Below are positions 50,576 through 59,952 of a DNA stretch of 64,000 nt, piece after piece (the first letter of the stretch is position 1; each line of letters begins with the position of its first letter). Source of the stretch: Anaerotruncus sp. G3(2012) (lineage in GTDB: Bacteria > Bacillota > Clostridia > Oscillospirales > Ruminococcaceae); NCBI RefSeq assembly GCF_000403395.2, contig NZ_KE159678.1, positions 142,502-206,501 on the forward strand, in the 5' to 3' direction. The position numbers were made by a program, and so were the translations under genes. The notes under the pieces are model-generated. The model saw nothing but the letters and a program-made list of their open reading frames with translations, made no database searches and was not told where the DNA came from.

Positions 50576-51262
50576 TTGATCGAGTTTATCAATGTTTCCA
50601 AAGTCTATAAGACCGGGACGCATGCGCTCAACAATTTCAGCATCCGTATCGACCGAGGGGAATTTGTATTCATCGTCGGGCCATCGGGTGCGGGCAAAAG
50701 CACCTTTATCAAGCTGCTGATGCGGGAGGAAAAGCCCACCTCTGGGGAGATCTATGTCAACGGACAGGATCTTATCAAGCTCAAGCGGCGCAAGGTCCCG
50801 TATTTCCGGCGGACGCTGGGGGTGGTCTTTCAGGATTTCCGGCTGATCCCCAATATGAACGTTTACAATAACGTTGCGTTTGCCCTGCGGGTCACCAATG
50901 TCTCAGGCAGGGAAATCCGCAACCGGGTCCCGTATGTGCTCGGTCTGGTTGGCCTGGCCAACAAATCCAAGAGTATGCCGGAGCATCTCTCGGGCGGTGA
51001 GCAGCAGCGTGTTGCGTTGGCGCGGGCGCTGGTGGCCAATCCGTCGCTCATCATCGCGGACGAGCCGACCGGCAACATCGACCCCGACCTCAGCTTTGAG
51101 ATCGTCGACCTGTTGTCCGAGATCAACAAGTGCGGTACCACTGTCGTGATGGTCACCCATGAGCATACGCTGGTCAACGAGTTCAACCACCGGGTGGTCA
51201 CGATCGACGAAGGCCAGGTGGTTTCGGACGACCGGCTGGATGGGGGGTACTACATCGAATGA
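50576..51262 (+). CDS. ftsE: Cell-division ATP-binding protein FtsE
   Basis: This encodes 228 residues from a TTG start, with a weak GGCGGTG site. ABC ATPase motifs: Walker A GPSGAGKST, Q-loop VFQDFRLIP, signature LSGGEQQRVALARAL, Walker B LIIADEPTGNID and the His switch VMVTHEH. With FtsX it forms a membrane machine that activates peptidoglycan hydrolases outside rather than transporting. The start overlaps nothing but the terminator at 50526 lies only 22 nt away, so its promoter may be inside or upstream of that region. The stop overlaps ftsX by 4 nt. Confidence 0.93.
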   Translation: MIEFINVSKVYKTGTHALNNFSIRIDRGEFVFIVGPSGAGKSTFIKLLMREEKPTSGEIYVNGQDLIKLKRRKVPYFRRTLGVVFQDFRLIPNMNVYNNVAFALRVTNVSGREIRNRVPYVLGLVGLANKSKSMPEHLSGGEQQRVALARALVANPSLIIADEPTGNIDPDLSFEIVDLLSEINKCGTTVVMVTHEHTLVNEFNHRVVTIDEGQVVSDDRLDGGYYIE

Positions 51263-52167
51263 GAGGAAGCAGTTTTGGATACCTCGTCAAGGAGGGCGTC
51301 AAGAATATCTATGCCAACCGGTTGATGTCATTTGCTTCAATCGGTACGCTGGTCGCCTGTATGCTGCTGATCGGCAGTTCTCTGCTGCTCTCGATGAATG
51401 TCAATGTGGTGGTCGGGCATTTTGAAACCCAGAACGAGATCGTCGCCTACCTCTATGACGATGTGACCCAGGAGCAGGTGTTCCAAATCGACCAGCAGAT
51501 TGCAATGATCGACAATATTTACGACACTATTTATCTGGACAAGGACGCGGTGCTTCAGGAGCAGCAGGCGATGCTGGGTGACCTGGGGCCGTTGCTTGAT
51601 TCGCTTGAAGGGGACGAAAACCCGCTCCCTGCGACCTACCGGATGAAGGTGACCGACCTTGCGCAGCTTTCCAGTACGGTGATGCGGGTCGAAGCGATCG
51701 ACGGGGTCGAGATGGTGCATTCTCCCGATCAGGTTGCAGAGGTGTTTGTCAGCCTGAAAAACGCGATTTCGACCGGCGGGATGTTCATCGTCGCCATCCT
51801 GATCGTCGTTTCGCTGGTCATTATTGGAAATACGATCAAGGTGACCGTCTTTAACCGGCGCAAAGAGATCAACATTATGAAGTACGTCGGCGCGACCGAT
51901 GGGTTTATCCGTCTGCCGTTTTTCGTGGAAGGGTTCCTGCTTGGCCTGCTTTCCGCGTTGATTTCGTTCGGCCTGCTCTGGGCCGGGTATAACTATATTA
52001 TGGAGATTATCGCCGAAAACCCGTCCATCTGGATCGAGCAGGCGTATGCCAACGTCATCCAGTTTAAAGATATTTCGGTCCGGATGCTCGGTTGGTTTGC
52101 CGGCGGCGGCATCGGGATCGGGGTCTTTGGAAGTATGTTCTTTGTCAACAAATACCTGAAGGTCTGA
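51259..52167 (+). CDS. ftsX: Cell-division protein FtsX
   Basis: This encodes 302 residues. Helix 1 at ~22-45, a large extracellular domain to ~170 (the part that contacts the hydrolase), then three helices with the FtsX signature VTVFNRRKEINIMKYVGATDGFIRLPFFVEG. It couples FtsE ATPase activity to hydrolase activation. Overlaps ftsE by ATGA, so translation is coupled. The two M23 hydrolase genes downstream are its probable partners. Confidence 0.93.
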   Translation: MRGSSFGYLVKEGVKNIYANRLMSFASIGTLVACMLLIGSSLLLSMNVNVVVGHFETQNEIVAYLYDDVTQEQVFQIDQQIAMIDNIYDTIYLDKDAVLQEQQAMLGDLGPLLDSLEGDENPLPATYRMKVTDLAQLSSTVMRVEAIDGVEMVHSPDQVAEVFVSLKNAISTGGMFIVAILIVVSLVIIGNTIKVTVFNRRKEINIMKYVGATDGFIRLPFFVEGFLLGLLSALISFGLLWAGYNYIMEIIAENPSIWIEQAYANVIQFKDISVRMLGWFAGGGIGIGVFGSMFFVNKYLKV

Positions 52168-52216
52168 TTCCTTTCGGGATGCTGCCGCTCACTGGGGCGT
52201 GAAAGGGGGATTCCAC

Positions 52217-53437
52217 ATGTCAAAATGCAGGCGTCTGCTCGCAGCCCTGCTTGCCTTGATGCTTGTTCTGCCGCTGTCTGTACACGCGGACGAGGGGGAG
52301 GAACTGGACAACAGCGCTGCACAGGACCGGCTTGCTGAGCTGAACGACAGCTATAAAGAGCTGGAAGACCAGAAAAAAAAGGTGGATTCCCAGATTAACA
52401 GCGCGCGGACTGAACGTAAAAAGCAGGAGATCATCAGCGCCGAGATCGATGGGCAGATCAATACGACCACTAAGCAGATCGAACTGCTCAACGAGAGGAT
52501 CGGACTGCTGACCCAGCAGATCGGGCAGCTCAACGGCAGCATCGCACAGAAGCAGATCGAGATGGAAGCCAAAGAGGAAGAGATCTCGGAGGCAATGGAG
52601 CTGTTCAAAAAGCGGATGCGGGCGATCTATATGTCGGGAGGTGGGAACAACACCGCGATCGGCATGATGCTTGGGGCGGAGAGCTATTCGCAGATGGTGA
52701 TACGCGCCGAGGTGGTCGGGCGGGTCGCGAAGCACGACCGGGAGCTGCTCTCCAAGCTCGATCAGGATCTAAAGGAGCTGAACGAGCTGAAAAACGGGAT
52801 CGAGCAGGACAAGCAGGAGATCGAGCAGAACAAGAGCGCGGTCGAGGGCGACAAGACTGAGATGGCGGTCAAAAAGGAGGAGCTGGACAGCCAGTACCAG
52901 ATGGCGCGGGACAAGGTGGAGGATATCGCCGCACAGGAGCAGGAATATCTCGCGAATAAGGCCGAAATCCAGAAAAAGCTGAACATGCTCGAGGCAGAGA
53001 TGAAAGCGATCTACGACGAGATCAACAAAGAGTCGGTCAATGTGCCGTACACCGGCGGTACCATGCGCTGGCCATCCCCCAGCCTTTCGCAGATTACCAC
53101 CCACTTTGGCGAAGGAGGACACACCGGTATCGACATCACCGGCGGTGGTGCCTACGGTACCCCAGTCCTCGCTTCGGGGGATGGGGTTGTCAAGGTGGCG
53201 AGTGTTCAGAACCCGGACAGCGGCTACGGCAAGTATATCATCATCGACCACGGAGGCGGAATCCAGACCCTTTACGCACATTGCAGTCTGCTTAGTGTCA
53301 GTGTGGGGCAGACGGTTTCGGCAGGCCAGCAGATCGCGCAGGTCGGCTCCACAGGATGGTCTACCGGCCCGCACATCCATTTCGAGGTGCGCAAAAACAG
53401 CCAGGCGGTCAACCCGCTTGCCTATGTAGGCGGCTGA
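52217..53437 (+). CDS. Murein hydrolase activator/peptidase, coiled coil plus M23 domain (copy 1)
   Basis: This encodes 406 residues from ATG 52217 (AAGGGGG upstream). Signal peptide to ~27, a long coiled coil (~35-265: repeated QIELLNERIGLLTQQIGQLNGSI, ...), and a C-terminal LytM/M23 domain with HTGIDITGG, YAHCS and HIHFEV, so the Zn ligands H-x(3)-D and H-x-H are present. Coiled coil-M23 proteins (EnvC, CwlO-like) are the usual FtsEX partners that cut peptidoglycan at division or sporulation. It is followed by a close paralogue, probably from tandem duplication. Confidence 0.88.
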   Translation: MSKCRRLLAALLALMLVLPLSVHADEGEELDNSAAQDRLAELNDSYKELEDQKKKVDSQINSARTERKKQEIISAEIDGQINTTTKQIELLNERIGLLTQQIGQLNGSIAQKQIEMEAKEEEISEAMELFKKRMRAIYMSGGGNNTAIGMMLGAESYSQMVIRAEVVGRVAKHDRELLSKLDQDLKELNELKNGIEQDKQEIEQNKSAVEGDKTEMAVKKEELDSQYQMARDKVEDIAAQEQEYLANKAEIQKKLNMLEAEMKAIYDEINKESVNVPYTGGTMRWPSPSLSQITTHFGEGGHTGIDITGGGAYGTPVLASGDGVVKVASVQNPDSGYGKYIIIDHGGGIQTLYAHCSLLSVSVGQTVSAGQQIAQVGSTGWSTGPHIHFEVRKNSQAVNPLAYVGG

Positions 53438-53474
53438 CCGCATAGGCTGTGATAGATGGAGCATATGCCTTGGA

Positions 53475-53583
53475 GGGGTCTGTCTGAGAAATCGAAATGG
53501 CCGTTTTTTCTGCAAGAAGCTGCGTCAAAAATGCTCGCCTCTTTGCGAAAAATCCGTCTATTTCTCTATTTTCAAACAAGCCC
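53475..53583 (-). repeat. MITE-like repeat, family 1 (short copy)
   Basis: About 109 bp. In reverse orientation it matches 30300-30460 at both ends (GGGCTTGTTTGAAAATAGAG...; the other end GGGGTCTGTCTGAGAAATCG). It lies between the two tandem M23 genes. Confidence 0.75.
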
Positions 53584-53606
53584 TGGATGGGCGGAAAGGG
53601 GTATCC

Positions 53607-54839
53607 ATGTCAAAGGGGAAACGGATTTTTGCGCTGGCGTTGGCGGCGCTGATGACCCTTATGGTCATTCTGCCAACTCTCTCGATGCTGGTGCATGCCA
53701 CAAATACAGGCAGTGAGGAGCCAACGGAACAGCGGGATTTCACCGCCGAACGGAATAAGATCGCCGAGCTGAACGACAGCTATAAGGAACTCGAGGCCCA
53801 ACAGAAGAAGATCGACTCGCAGATCAGCAATGCCAAAAGCGAGAAGCAGAAGCAGGAGGCGATCAAGGAGCAGATTGACGGACAGATCAACACGACCACC
53901 AAGCAGATCGAGCTGCTCAGCGAGCGGATCGACCTGCTAAACGGCAATATTGAGCAGAAACAGGTCGAGATGGAGCAGAAGCAGACCCAAATCGACGGCA
54001 CGATGGAGCTGTTCAAAAAGCGGATGCGCGCGATGTACATTGCGGGGAACAACACCAGCACGATCGGCCTGGTGCTTGGGGCGGAAAGCTATTCGCAGAT
54101 GCTCATGCGCGCCGAGGTGGTGGGCCGGGTTGCGGAGCACGACCGGGAGCTGCTCGCGAAGCTGGATCAGGATTTCAGGGAATTGAACGAGATCAAAAGC
54201 GAGATTGAGGAGGATAAGAGCGCGGTCGAAGGCGACAAGGCGGAGATGGCGGAGAAAAAGGAGGAGCTGGACGACCAGTTCAAGCTCGCACAGGATAAGA
54301 TCCACGACATCGACGCGATGGAAAAGGCGTTCATGGCCAACAAGGCCGAGCTGCAAAAGCAGATGAAACAGGTGCAGGCACAGATGCAGGCGATCTATGA
54401 TGAGATCAACCGGGAGTCCATGAATGTGCCGTACACCGGCGGCGTGATGCAGTGGCCATCCCGCTCCCTTTCACAGATTACCTCGAGTTACGGCTCACGG
54501 TTCGGCGGAAGCGACTTCCATACCGGTATCGACATCGCGGGCAGCGGCGCTTACGGCACCCCGGTTCTTGCCGCGGCAACCGGCACTGTCAAGGTGGCGA
54601 ACACCGCAGTTACCCCCGGATATGGCTACGGTAAATATGTCATCATTGACCACGGCGGCGGAATCCAGACCCTCTATGCGCATTGCAGCGCGCTCAATGT
54701 CAGCGTGGGGCAGACGGTTGCGGTCGGGCAGCAGATCGCGCAGGTCGGCTCCACCGGATGGTCCACCGGCCCGCATATCCACTTCGAGGTGCGTAAAAAC
54801 GGTCAGTCGGTCAACCCGCTCTCCTATGTGGGCGGCTGA
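53607..54839 (+). CDS. Murein hydrolase activator/peptidase, coiled coil plus M23 domain (copy 2)
   Basis: This encodes 410 residues, the same architecture as the previous gene: signal peptide, coiled coil (~35-265), M23 domain with HTGIDIAGSG, YAHCS and HIHFEV. Identity is high in the coiled-coil start (AELNDSYKEL) and the catalytic domain; it differs in the middle, suggesting a duplication followed by divergence, perhaps one for vegetative division and one for sporulation. The active-site Zn ligands are intact. Shine-Dalgarno GAAAGGGG. Confidence 0.88.
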   Translation: MSKGKRIFALALAALMTLMVILPTLSMLVHATNTGSEEPTEQRDFTAERNKIAELNDSYKELEAQQKKIDSQISNAKSEKQKQEAIKEQIDGQINTTTKQIELLSERIDLLNGNIEQKQVEMEQKQTQIDGTMELFKKRMRAMYIAGNNTSTIGLVLGAESYSQMLMRAEVVGRVAEHDRELLAKLDQDFRELNEIKSEIEEDKSAVEGDKAEMAEKKEELDDQFKLAQDKIHDIDAMEKAFMANKAELQKQMKQVQAQMQAIYDEINRESMNVPYTGGVMQWPSRSLSQITSSYGSRFGGSDFHTGIDIAGSGAYGTPVLAAATGTVKVANTAVTPGYGYGKYVIIDHGGGIQTLYAHCSALNVSVGQTVAVGQQIAQVGSTGWSTGPHIHFEVRKNGQSVNPLSYVGG

Positions 54840-54868
54840 CCTATCCCCATCCTGAAGGAGATTTACTT

Positions 54869-56395
54869 ATGAACAAGAAGATTTCGCTCGGTGCGGCGAT
54901 CGCCTTCATGCTGATCGTCGCGGCCGCAACCTTTTCGATGAGCATGCTTTATGCAATGAGTACCTTCAACGAGAAGGTCTACAGCGTCAAAGAGCGCGAA
55001 AGTACCTACAGCAAGATTGCCGAGATCGACAGCTATGTACGGCAGAACTATATCGGCTCAATCACCGAAACGCGTCTCACCGATGCAACCGCGGAGGGCT
55101 TCCTCGCAGGTACCGGGGACCCATACGCAAAATATTATGATGCGTCGAGCTATGCCCGTCTGCTCGATGACTACTCAAACAAATCGGTACAGATCGGCAT
55201 TGTGACCACCATGGACGAGAGCGGTTATATCCGGATTTTAGAGGTCTATCCGGATTCGCCGGCACAGGCGGTGGGCCTGGAGGTGGATGACCTGATCGTC
55301 AACATTGATGAGACCGACGTGAGCAAGGATAACTATACCGAAGCGGTCGGGATGCTCCGCGGTGAGCCGGGTACCAAGATGACCATTGTGCTCCGCAAGG
55401 GGGTGGAGGATACCACACTCGAGATAACCCGCCGGTTTGTTGAGGTACCGTCGGTCAACTCCTCGCTGTTGGATAACTACATCGGCCTGGTGACTTTTAA
55501 AGAGTTCAACGACAATACCCCCGACCAGTTCAACAAACAGGTCAATAGCCTGATCGACCAGGGGGCGGCTGGGCTGATTTTTGATGTGCGGGGGGTGAAT
55601 ACCGGGACCTTGCGCTCGGTCGCACAGGTTCTGGACAAGCTGCTGCCCGAAGGGGTGATCGTCTCTTCGACCAACAAGAACGGTGAAACGACGGTGCTCG
55701 AGACCTCGGATGCGCGGGAGGTCGCACTTCCGATGCAGGTGCTGGTCAACGAGAAAACCTCGGGAGAAGCAGAGCTGTTCGCGCAGGCGATCCGGGATTA
55801 TAACAAAGGCGGCATCGTTGGGACGACCACCGCGGGCAAAGGCACCATGCAGACCACCTTCCCGCTCACCGATGGCAGCGCGATCCGCTTAACCACTGCC
55901 AGGTATAATCCGCCGGTCAGCCCGAGTTATGACGGCGTTGGCGTGCAGCCTGATTTTGAGGTAAAGATGACCGAAGAACAGGCAGCTCTCGCGTCGGCAA
56001 TTGGCGGTGTGGACAACGACCCGCAGCTTAAAAAGGCGGTAGAGGCGATTACAGTCGTTATCAAGAGCGGCGGCAACCTCGAGACGCTGGAACCTGTGGC
56101 CCCATCAGACCAGACTTCGTCTTCCAGCTCGGGGGACAATAGTTCGGAGGATGAGAACAGCAGCCCGGACGATGCGGAGGGAGACGAGGACAGCGAGGAC
56201 AGCGAGGATAGTTCTTCGGAGGACGAGGAAGAATCTTCCTCCGAAGAGGAGGAAACCAGCTCGGAGGAAACCAGCTCGGAGGAGGACAGCTCCTCAGAGG
56301 ATGCGGAAAGCAGTTCGGACGATGAAGACGAGATCAGTTCTTCGGAGGATGAGGATGCTGGTTCCGAGGAGGAATCCAGTTCGGATGGTCAGTGA
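54869..56395 (+). CDS. ctpA: S41-family C-terminal processing protease (CtpA-like) with acidic Ser/Glu tail
   Basis: This encodes 508 residues. One N-terminal helix (~8-30), a PDZ domain (~105-200: IRILEVYPDSPAQAVGLEVDDLIVNID), the S41 protease domain (~210-385: GLIFDVRGVNTGTL, then GTTTAGKGTMQTTFPLTDGSAIRLTTARY) and a ~95-residue tail rich in Ser, Glu and Asp. The usual catalytic motif is T/S-x-S-A-x-E; here it reads TSGEAELFAQA, so the serine is shifted by one, and the catalytic lysine GKG is present. Activity is uncertain. CtpA-like proteases often cleave or degrade hydrolases such as those encoded upstream. Good Shine-Dalgarno AAGGAG. Confidence 0.85.
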   Translation: MNKKISLGAAIAFMLIVAAATFSMSMLYAMSTFNEKVYSVKERESTYSKIAEIDSYVRQNYIGSITETRLTDATAEGFLAGTGDPYAKYYDASSYARLLDDYSNKSVQIGIVTTMDESGYIRILEVYPDSPAQAVGLEVDDLIVNIDETDVSKDNYTEAVGMLRGEPGTKMTIVLRKGVEDTTLEITRRFVEVPSVNSSLLDNYIGLVTFKEFNDNTPDQFNKQVNSLIDQGAAGLIFDVRGVNTGTLRSVAQVLDKLLPEGVIVSSTNKNGETTVLETSDAREVALPMQVLVNEKTSGEAELFAQAIRDYNKGGIVGTTTAGKGTMQTTFPLTDGSAIRLTTARYNPPVSPSYDGVGVQPDFEVKMTEEQAALASAIGGVDNDPQLKKAVEAITVVIKSGGNLETLEPVAPSDQTSSSSSGDNSSEDENSSPDDAEGDEDSEDSEDSSSEDEEESSSEEEETSSEETSSEEDSSSEDAESSSDDEDEISSSEDEDAGSEEESSSDGQ

Positions 56396-56518
56396 TTTTA
56401 GCGGATTCCTGTTTTTTCTGGGCATACCGGAGGGATTTCCTTCATAAACTGGACAGGTAAGACGACAGAGAGCGCTATCCGTTTTTTGTGAATATTTCAT
56501 GAAATTCGTCCCACATGC

Positions 56519-56547
56519 TTGACAGATTTCGAACGTTTGAATATAAT
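56519..56547 (+). promoter_or_regulatory. Perfect consensus sigma-A promoter of greA
   Basis: TTGACA (56519-56524), 17 nt, TATAAT (56542-56547). Confidence 0.85.
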
Positions 56548-56554
56548 ATGTGCT

Positions 56555-56763
56555 ATTGGCTGAGCCTTCTCCGGTTTGGCTAGGTGGCGGTCGCAGAATT
56601 TGTTTTGCCGTGTCGCCAGAAATCGACCAGGGAATCCTGCTGATTCGATTATAATGGCCGATGGCATTTGTCGCCGTAATGCTGCGGTGAAGTCCGGGGA
56701 GTGGGGGAGCGTATGCCCGGACAGTGGCCGCCGGCATCAGAAATGTATCTTTAAAAGGAGAAA
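56555..56763 (+). promoter_or_regulatory. Long structured leader of greA
   Basis: About 210 nt of untranslated leader with inverted repeats, such as TGGCGG...TCGCCA and GTCCGGG...CCCGGAC, before a strong Shine-Dalgarno. No known riboswitch is recognised. It might be a regulated leader (attenuation by GreA is known in other species). Confidence 0.45.
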
Positions 56764-56769
56764 ATGAAA

Positions 56770-57243
56770 ATGGCAACAGAACTGGTAATGACTACCGAGG
56801 GCTATGAAGCGCTCAAAGCGGAACTCAATGAGTTGAAAAGCGTTACCCGTGGCGAAATTTCCGAGAAGATTCGGATTGCACGCGGATTCGGCGATCTTTC
56901 GGAGAACAGCGAGTATGACGAGGCCAAAAATGAACAGGCAGTCGTGGAAGCGCGGATCAAGAAGCTGGAGGACCAGCTAAAGTCGGTCAAGGTGATCAGC
57001 CGCGACCAGCTTTCAACCGAGACAGTCGGGATCGGCTGCCGGGTAAAAATTCTTGATCTCGAGTTTGATGAGGAGATGGAATATGTGATCGCAAGTTCGG
57101 TCGAGTCCCATTCCGACCTCAACAGCATCTCGGATGAATCCCCTGTAGGTAAGGGCCTGATGGGCCATAAGGTCGGGGATGTGGTGGAGATTCACGCTCC
57201 TGCTGCGGTCCTCAAGCTCAAAATTCTGGAGATCGGCCTATAA
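56770..57243 (+). CDS. greA: Transcript-cleavage factor GreA
   Basis: This encodes 157 residues from ATG 56770; an ATG two codons earlier is closer to AAGGAG. N-terminal coiled coil ([18 protein letters not shown], through [14 protein letters not shown]) with the tip acidic pair region of Gre factors ([20 protein letters not shown]), and a C-terminal FKBP-like domain. It rescues stalled RNA polymerase by stimulating RNA cleavage. Own promoter with a long leader; terminator at 57272. Confidence 0.94.
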   Translation: MATELVMTTEGYEALKAELNELKSVTRGEISEKIRIARGFGDLSENSEYDEAKNEQAVVEARIKKLEDQLKSVKVISRDQLSTETVGIGCRVKILDLEFDEEMEYVIASSVESHSDLNSISDESPVGKGLMGHKVGDVVEIHAPAAVLKLKILEIGL

Positions 57244-57271
57244 TTCCCGGCGGAAATGTCGAAAATTTTGT

Positions 57272-57304
57272 AAAAAAGCGGGCTATGCAGATGCCTGCTT
57301 TTTT
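57272..57304 (+). terminator. Terminator after greA
   Basis: 12-bp stem with one G-T pair, 57272-57283 with 57293-57304, ending in a T run. Confidence 0.85.
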
Positions 57305-57312
57305 GCTATAAT
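57304..57312 (+). promoter_or_regulatory. Extended -10 promoter of lysS
   Basis: TGCTATAAT directly overlaps the end of the greA terminator. No good -35 is present, as is usual for extended -10 promoters. Confidence 0.55.
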
Positions 57313-57406
57313 ATGCCCAGAACAAAAACAGATCTGCCGGTGTTGTGACGGGATAACGGCGGCGGTCAAAACCGTATCATTATCATTGTTAAGGATGTGT
57401 CATATT

Positions 57407-58921
57407 GTGAGTGAGAACCAGAACAATCCTGCGGTCGAGCTGACCGCGGAGGAAGAACAGCAGAAGCGCTCGGAGATTTTGCAGATCCGCCGGGACAAGC
57501 TCTCCGCCCTGCAAGAAGAGGGGAAAGACCCGTTCCAGATCACGACCTATGCGCGCACTGCCTATGCGGACCAGATTGTGGAAAAGTTTGACGAGATGGA
57601 GGGCAGGACCGTTTCGATCGCTGGGCGGATCATGAGCAAACGTGGGATGGGTAAGGCTTCCTTTATCGATCTGCGGGACAGTTCGGGCCGGGTGCAGAGT
57701 TATGTCCGGCAGGATCATGTCGGTCCGGAGGTTTATGCAGATTTCAAGAAATGGGACATTGGGGACATCATCGGGATCGAAGGGGAGGTGTTCCGCACCC
57801 AGAAGGGCGAGATTTCGGTCAAGGCGGACAAAGCGGTTCTGCTTTCCAAATCCCTGCTGCCGCTCCCGGAAAAGTGGCATGGACTCAAGGACACCGAGCT
57901 GCGTTACCGTCAGCGGTATGTCGATCTGATCGTCAACCCGGATGTTAAGGATACCTTCGTCAAGCGTTCGCGGATTGTCAGCGCAATCCGCAGTGTCCTC
58001 GACCGGAAGGGTTTCCTCGAGGTCGAAACCCCGGTGCTGCATATGCAGGCGGGCGGTGCGAATGCGCGTCCGTTCATCACCCACCACAACACGCTCGATC
58101 TGGATATGTACCTGCGCATTGCGCTCGAGCTGCACCTTAAGCGGTTGATTGTGGGTGGGTTTGATAAGGTTTATGAGATCGGACGCACCTTCCGCAACGA
58201 GGGGATGGACCCCCGCCACAATCCCGAGTTTACCCTCTTGGAGCTATACGAAGCATACACCGATTATCGGGGCATGATGGACATTACGGAGGAACTGATC
58301 CGGTATTGTGCACAGACGGTGCTCGGCACCAGCGTGATCCGGTATGGGGATGTTGAGATTGATCTGGACAAACCGTTCGAGCGGCTTTCTATGCTTGATG
58401 CGGTCAAAAAATACAGTGGGGTGGACTTCCGGACTGTGGAGACGCTGGAACAGGCGCGTGCACTGGCAAAGGAGCACCACATTGAATATGAGGAGCGGCA
58501 TGGAAAGGGCGATATTCTCAGCCTCTTCTTTGAGGAATACTGCGAGGAACACTTGATTCAGCCGGTCTTTATCACCGAGCATCCGGTTGACATCTCCCCG
58601 CTCTCCAAGCGCAAACCGGATGACCCGGAGTATACCGAGCGGTTCGAGCTGTTCATTCTGGGCCGCGAGCACGCCAACGGGTTCAGCGAACTGAATGACC
58701 CGATTGACCAGCGTGCGCGGTTTGAGCATCAGGCGGCGCTGAAAGCAGCCGGGGATGAGGAAGCGACCGATGTGGATGAGGACTTCCTCACCGCGCTTGA
58801 ATACGGTATGCCTCCGACAGGCGGCGTCGGCATCGGTGTCGATCGGCTGGTTATGCTGCTGACCAATAGTGTTTCGATCCGTGACGTCCTGCTGTTTCCA
58901 GCGATGAAGCCGTTGGGCTGA
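57407..58921 (+). CDS. lysS: Lysyl-tRNA synthetase, class II
   Basis: This encodes 504 residues. The GTG at 57407 is chosen because AAGGATG lies ~10 nt before it, and the upstream open frame is not protein-like. N-terminal OB fold ([32 protein letters not shown]), then class II motifs 1 ([27 protein letters not shown]), 2 ([33 protein letters not shown]) and 3 ([30 protein letters not shown]). It charges tRNA-Lys. No T-box is visible. Confidence 0.96.
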   Translation: MSENQNNPAVELTAEEEQQKRSEILQIRRDKLSALQEEGKDPFQITTYARTAYADQIVEKFDEMEGRTVSIAGRIMSKRGMGKASFIDLRDSSGRVQSYVRQDHVGPEVYADFKKWDIGDIIGIEGEVFRTQKGEISVKADKAVLLSKSLLPLPEKWHGLKDTELRYRQRYVDLIVNPDVKDTFVKRSRIVSAIRSVLDRKGFLEVETPVLHMQAGGANARPFITHHNTLDLDMYLRIALELHLKRLIVGGFDKVYEIGRTFRNEGMDPRHNPEFTLLELYEAYTDYRGMMDITEELIRYCAQTVLGTSVIRYGDVEIDLDKPFERLSMLDAVKKYSGVDFRTVETLEQARALAKEHHIEYEERHGKGDILSLFFEEYCEEHLIQPVFITEHPVDISPLSKRKPDDPEYTERFELFILGREHANGFSELNDPIDQRARFEHQAALKAAGDEEATDVDEDFLTALEYGMPPTGGVGIGVDRLVMLLTNSVSIRDVLLFPAMKPLG

Positions 58922-59054
58922 GAAAACTCAGGAATCATGCGGGTTTGCAGCACTTCAAATCTGTGTTGACAACAATTTTTCGTAGAAATACGAAGGATTG
59001 TGATGCAGAATGAATTGTTGAAGGCGGATTGCACAATATAGCGCTTACGCTTGG

Positions 59055-59099
59055 GGGAACACTTTTTGAAAGAAATTTCGGAAAGTGTTCTCCTTTTTT
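59055..59099 (+). terminator. Terminator before the IS
   Basis: GGGAACACTTT (59055-59065) pairs with AAAGTGTTC-TCC (59082-59093), followed by T6. It probably ends lysS transcription, 130 bp after its stop. Confidence 0.75.
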
Positions 59100-59107
59100 G
59101 TTAGATA

Positions 59108-59952
59108 GCATCTACACGTGTTAAGCACGCATAGCAGCCCAAATAGCGATACAACGAATATGTACTGTGGCGATAAAAGCATCAGAGGTCTTGGCATAGC
59201 GGGCGGCAATGCCTCTCCAGCGTTTCAAAGACAGAAAGCAGTTTTCTGCCAAGCGGCGCAGTTTATAGAGATATTTATCATAGCCGCGCTGTTCTTTACG
59301 GTTCTTCTTCGGTGGAATTACGGGTTCCACCCCCGCTGAAACCGCATAGGACAGGATATCATTTGTGTCATAACCCCGGTCTGCCAACAGGGTTTCTGCG
59401 GAAATGCCTTCTATCAGGTGGACAGCTTCTTTACAATCCGCTCGGGTACCCTCTGTAATAAGGATTCGGACTGGCATACCATGCGCATCCACGGCCAGAT
59501 GTATTTTGGTGTTAAGCCCCCTTTTGTCTTGGACATATCCTGATTGCCGCCTTTTGCTCCCGCTGCGTGGGGATGTACCTTGATGTGGCTGGCGTCGATC
59601 ATCAGCCATTCATAATCCGGCTCATCGATCAGAATTTCCAAGAGTTTTTCCCAAACACCTTTTCTACGCCAACGGATGAACCTCTGATGAACACTGCCCC
59701 ACTTCCCGTAATCGGGAGGCAGGTCACGCCGGGGCGCCCCAGTTCGCAATACCCAAAACACCGCATTGATAAAACGGCGGTTATCCTGAGCAATCCCGCC
59801 CCACTGGCCTCGTTGTCCCAGCAAATGTGGTTCGAGCAACCCTCATACTTTATCGTTTATGTCGTGTCTATGATAGGATGCATCCATCTTTCTGCCCCCG
59901 GTCTTTTAAGATAGTTCCATTCTATCACAATCCCCGCCTCTTGTGTAGACGC
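59108..59952 (-). mobile_element. IS5-family insertion sequence, 845 bp, degenerate
   Basis: Inverted ends GCATCTACAC and (complement) GCGTCTACAC; TA duplicated at 59106-59107 and 59953-59954. It is inserted into a conserved zinc-ribbon gene that is itself broken (59953-60669). Confidence 0.7.
59121..59887 (-). pseudogene. IS5-family transposase with nonsense mutation and frameshift
   Basis: From ATG 59887 the protein begins MDASYHRHDINDKV and then hits TGA at 59845-59843 where the related copy at window position 1-140 has a tryptophan (RHDISDRAW). The frame continues with GLLEPHLLGQRGQWGG, RRFINAVFWVLRTGAP, and IDASHIKVHPHAAGAKGGNQ, then changes frame in a run of G after SKTKGG (about 59518) into LNTKIHLAVDAHGMPV, LLADRGYDTND and ENCFLSLKRWRGIAARYAKT. 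Either the shift is programmed or a G has been lost. With the stop codon the copy is inactive. Confidence 0.8.
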
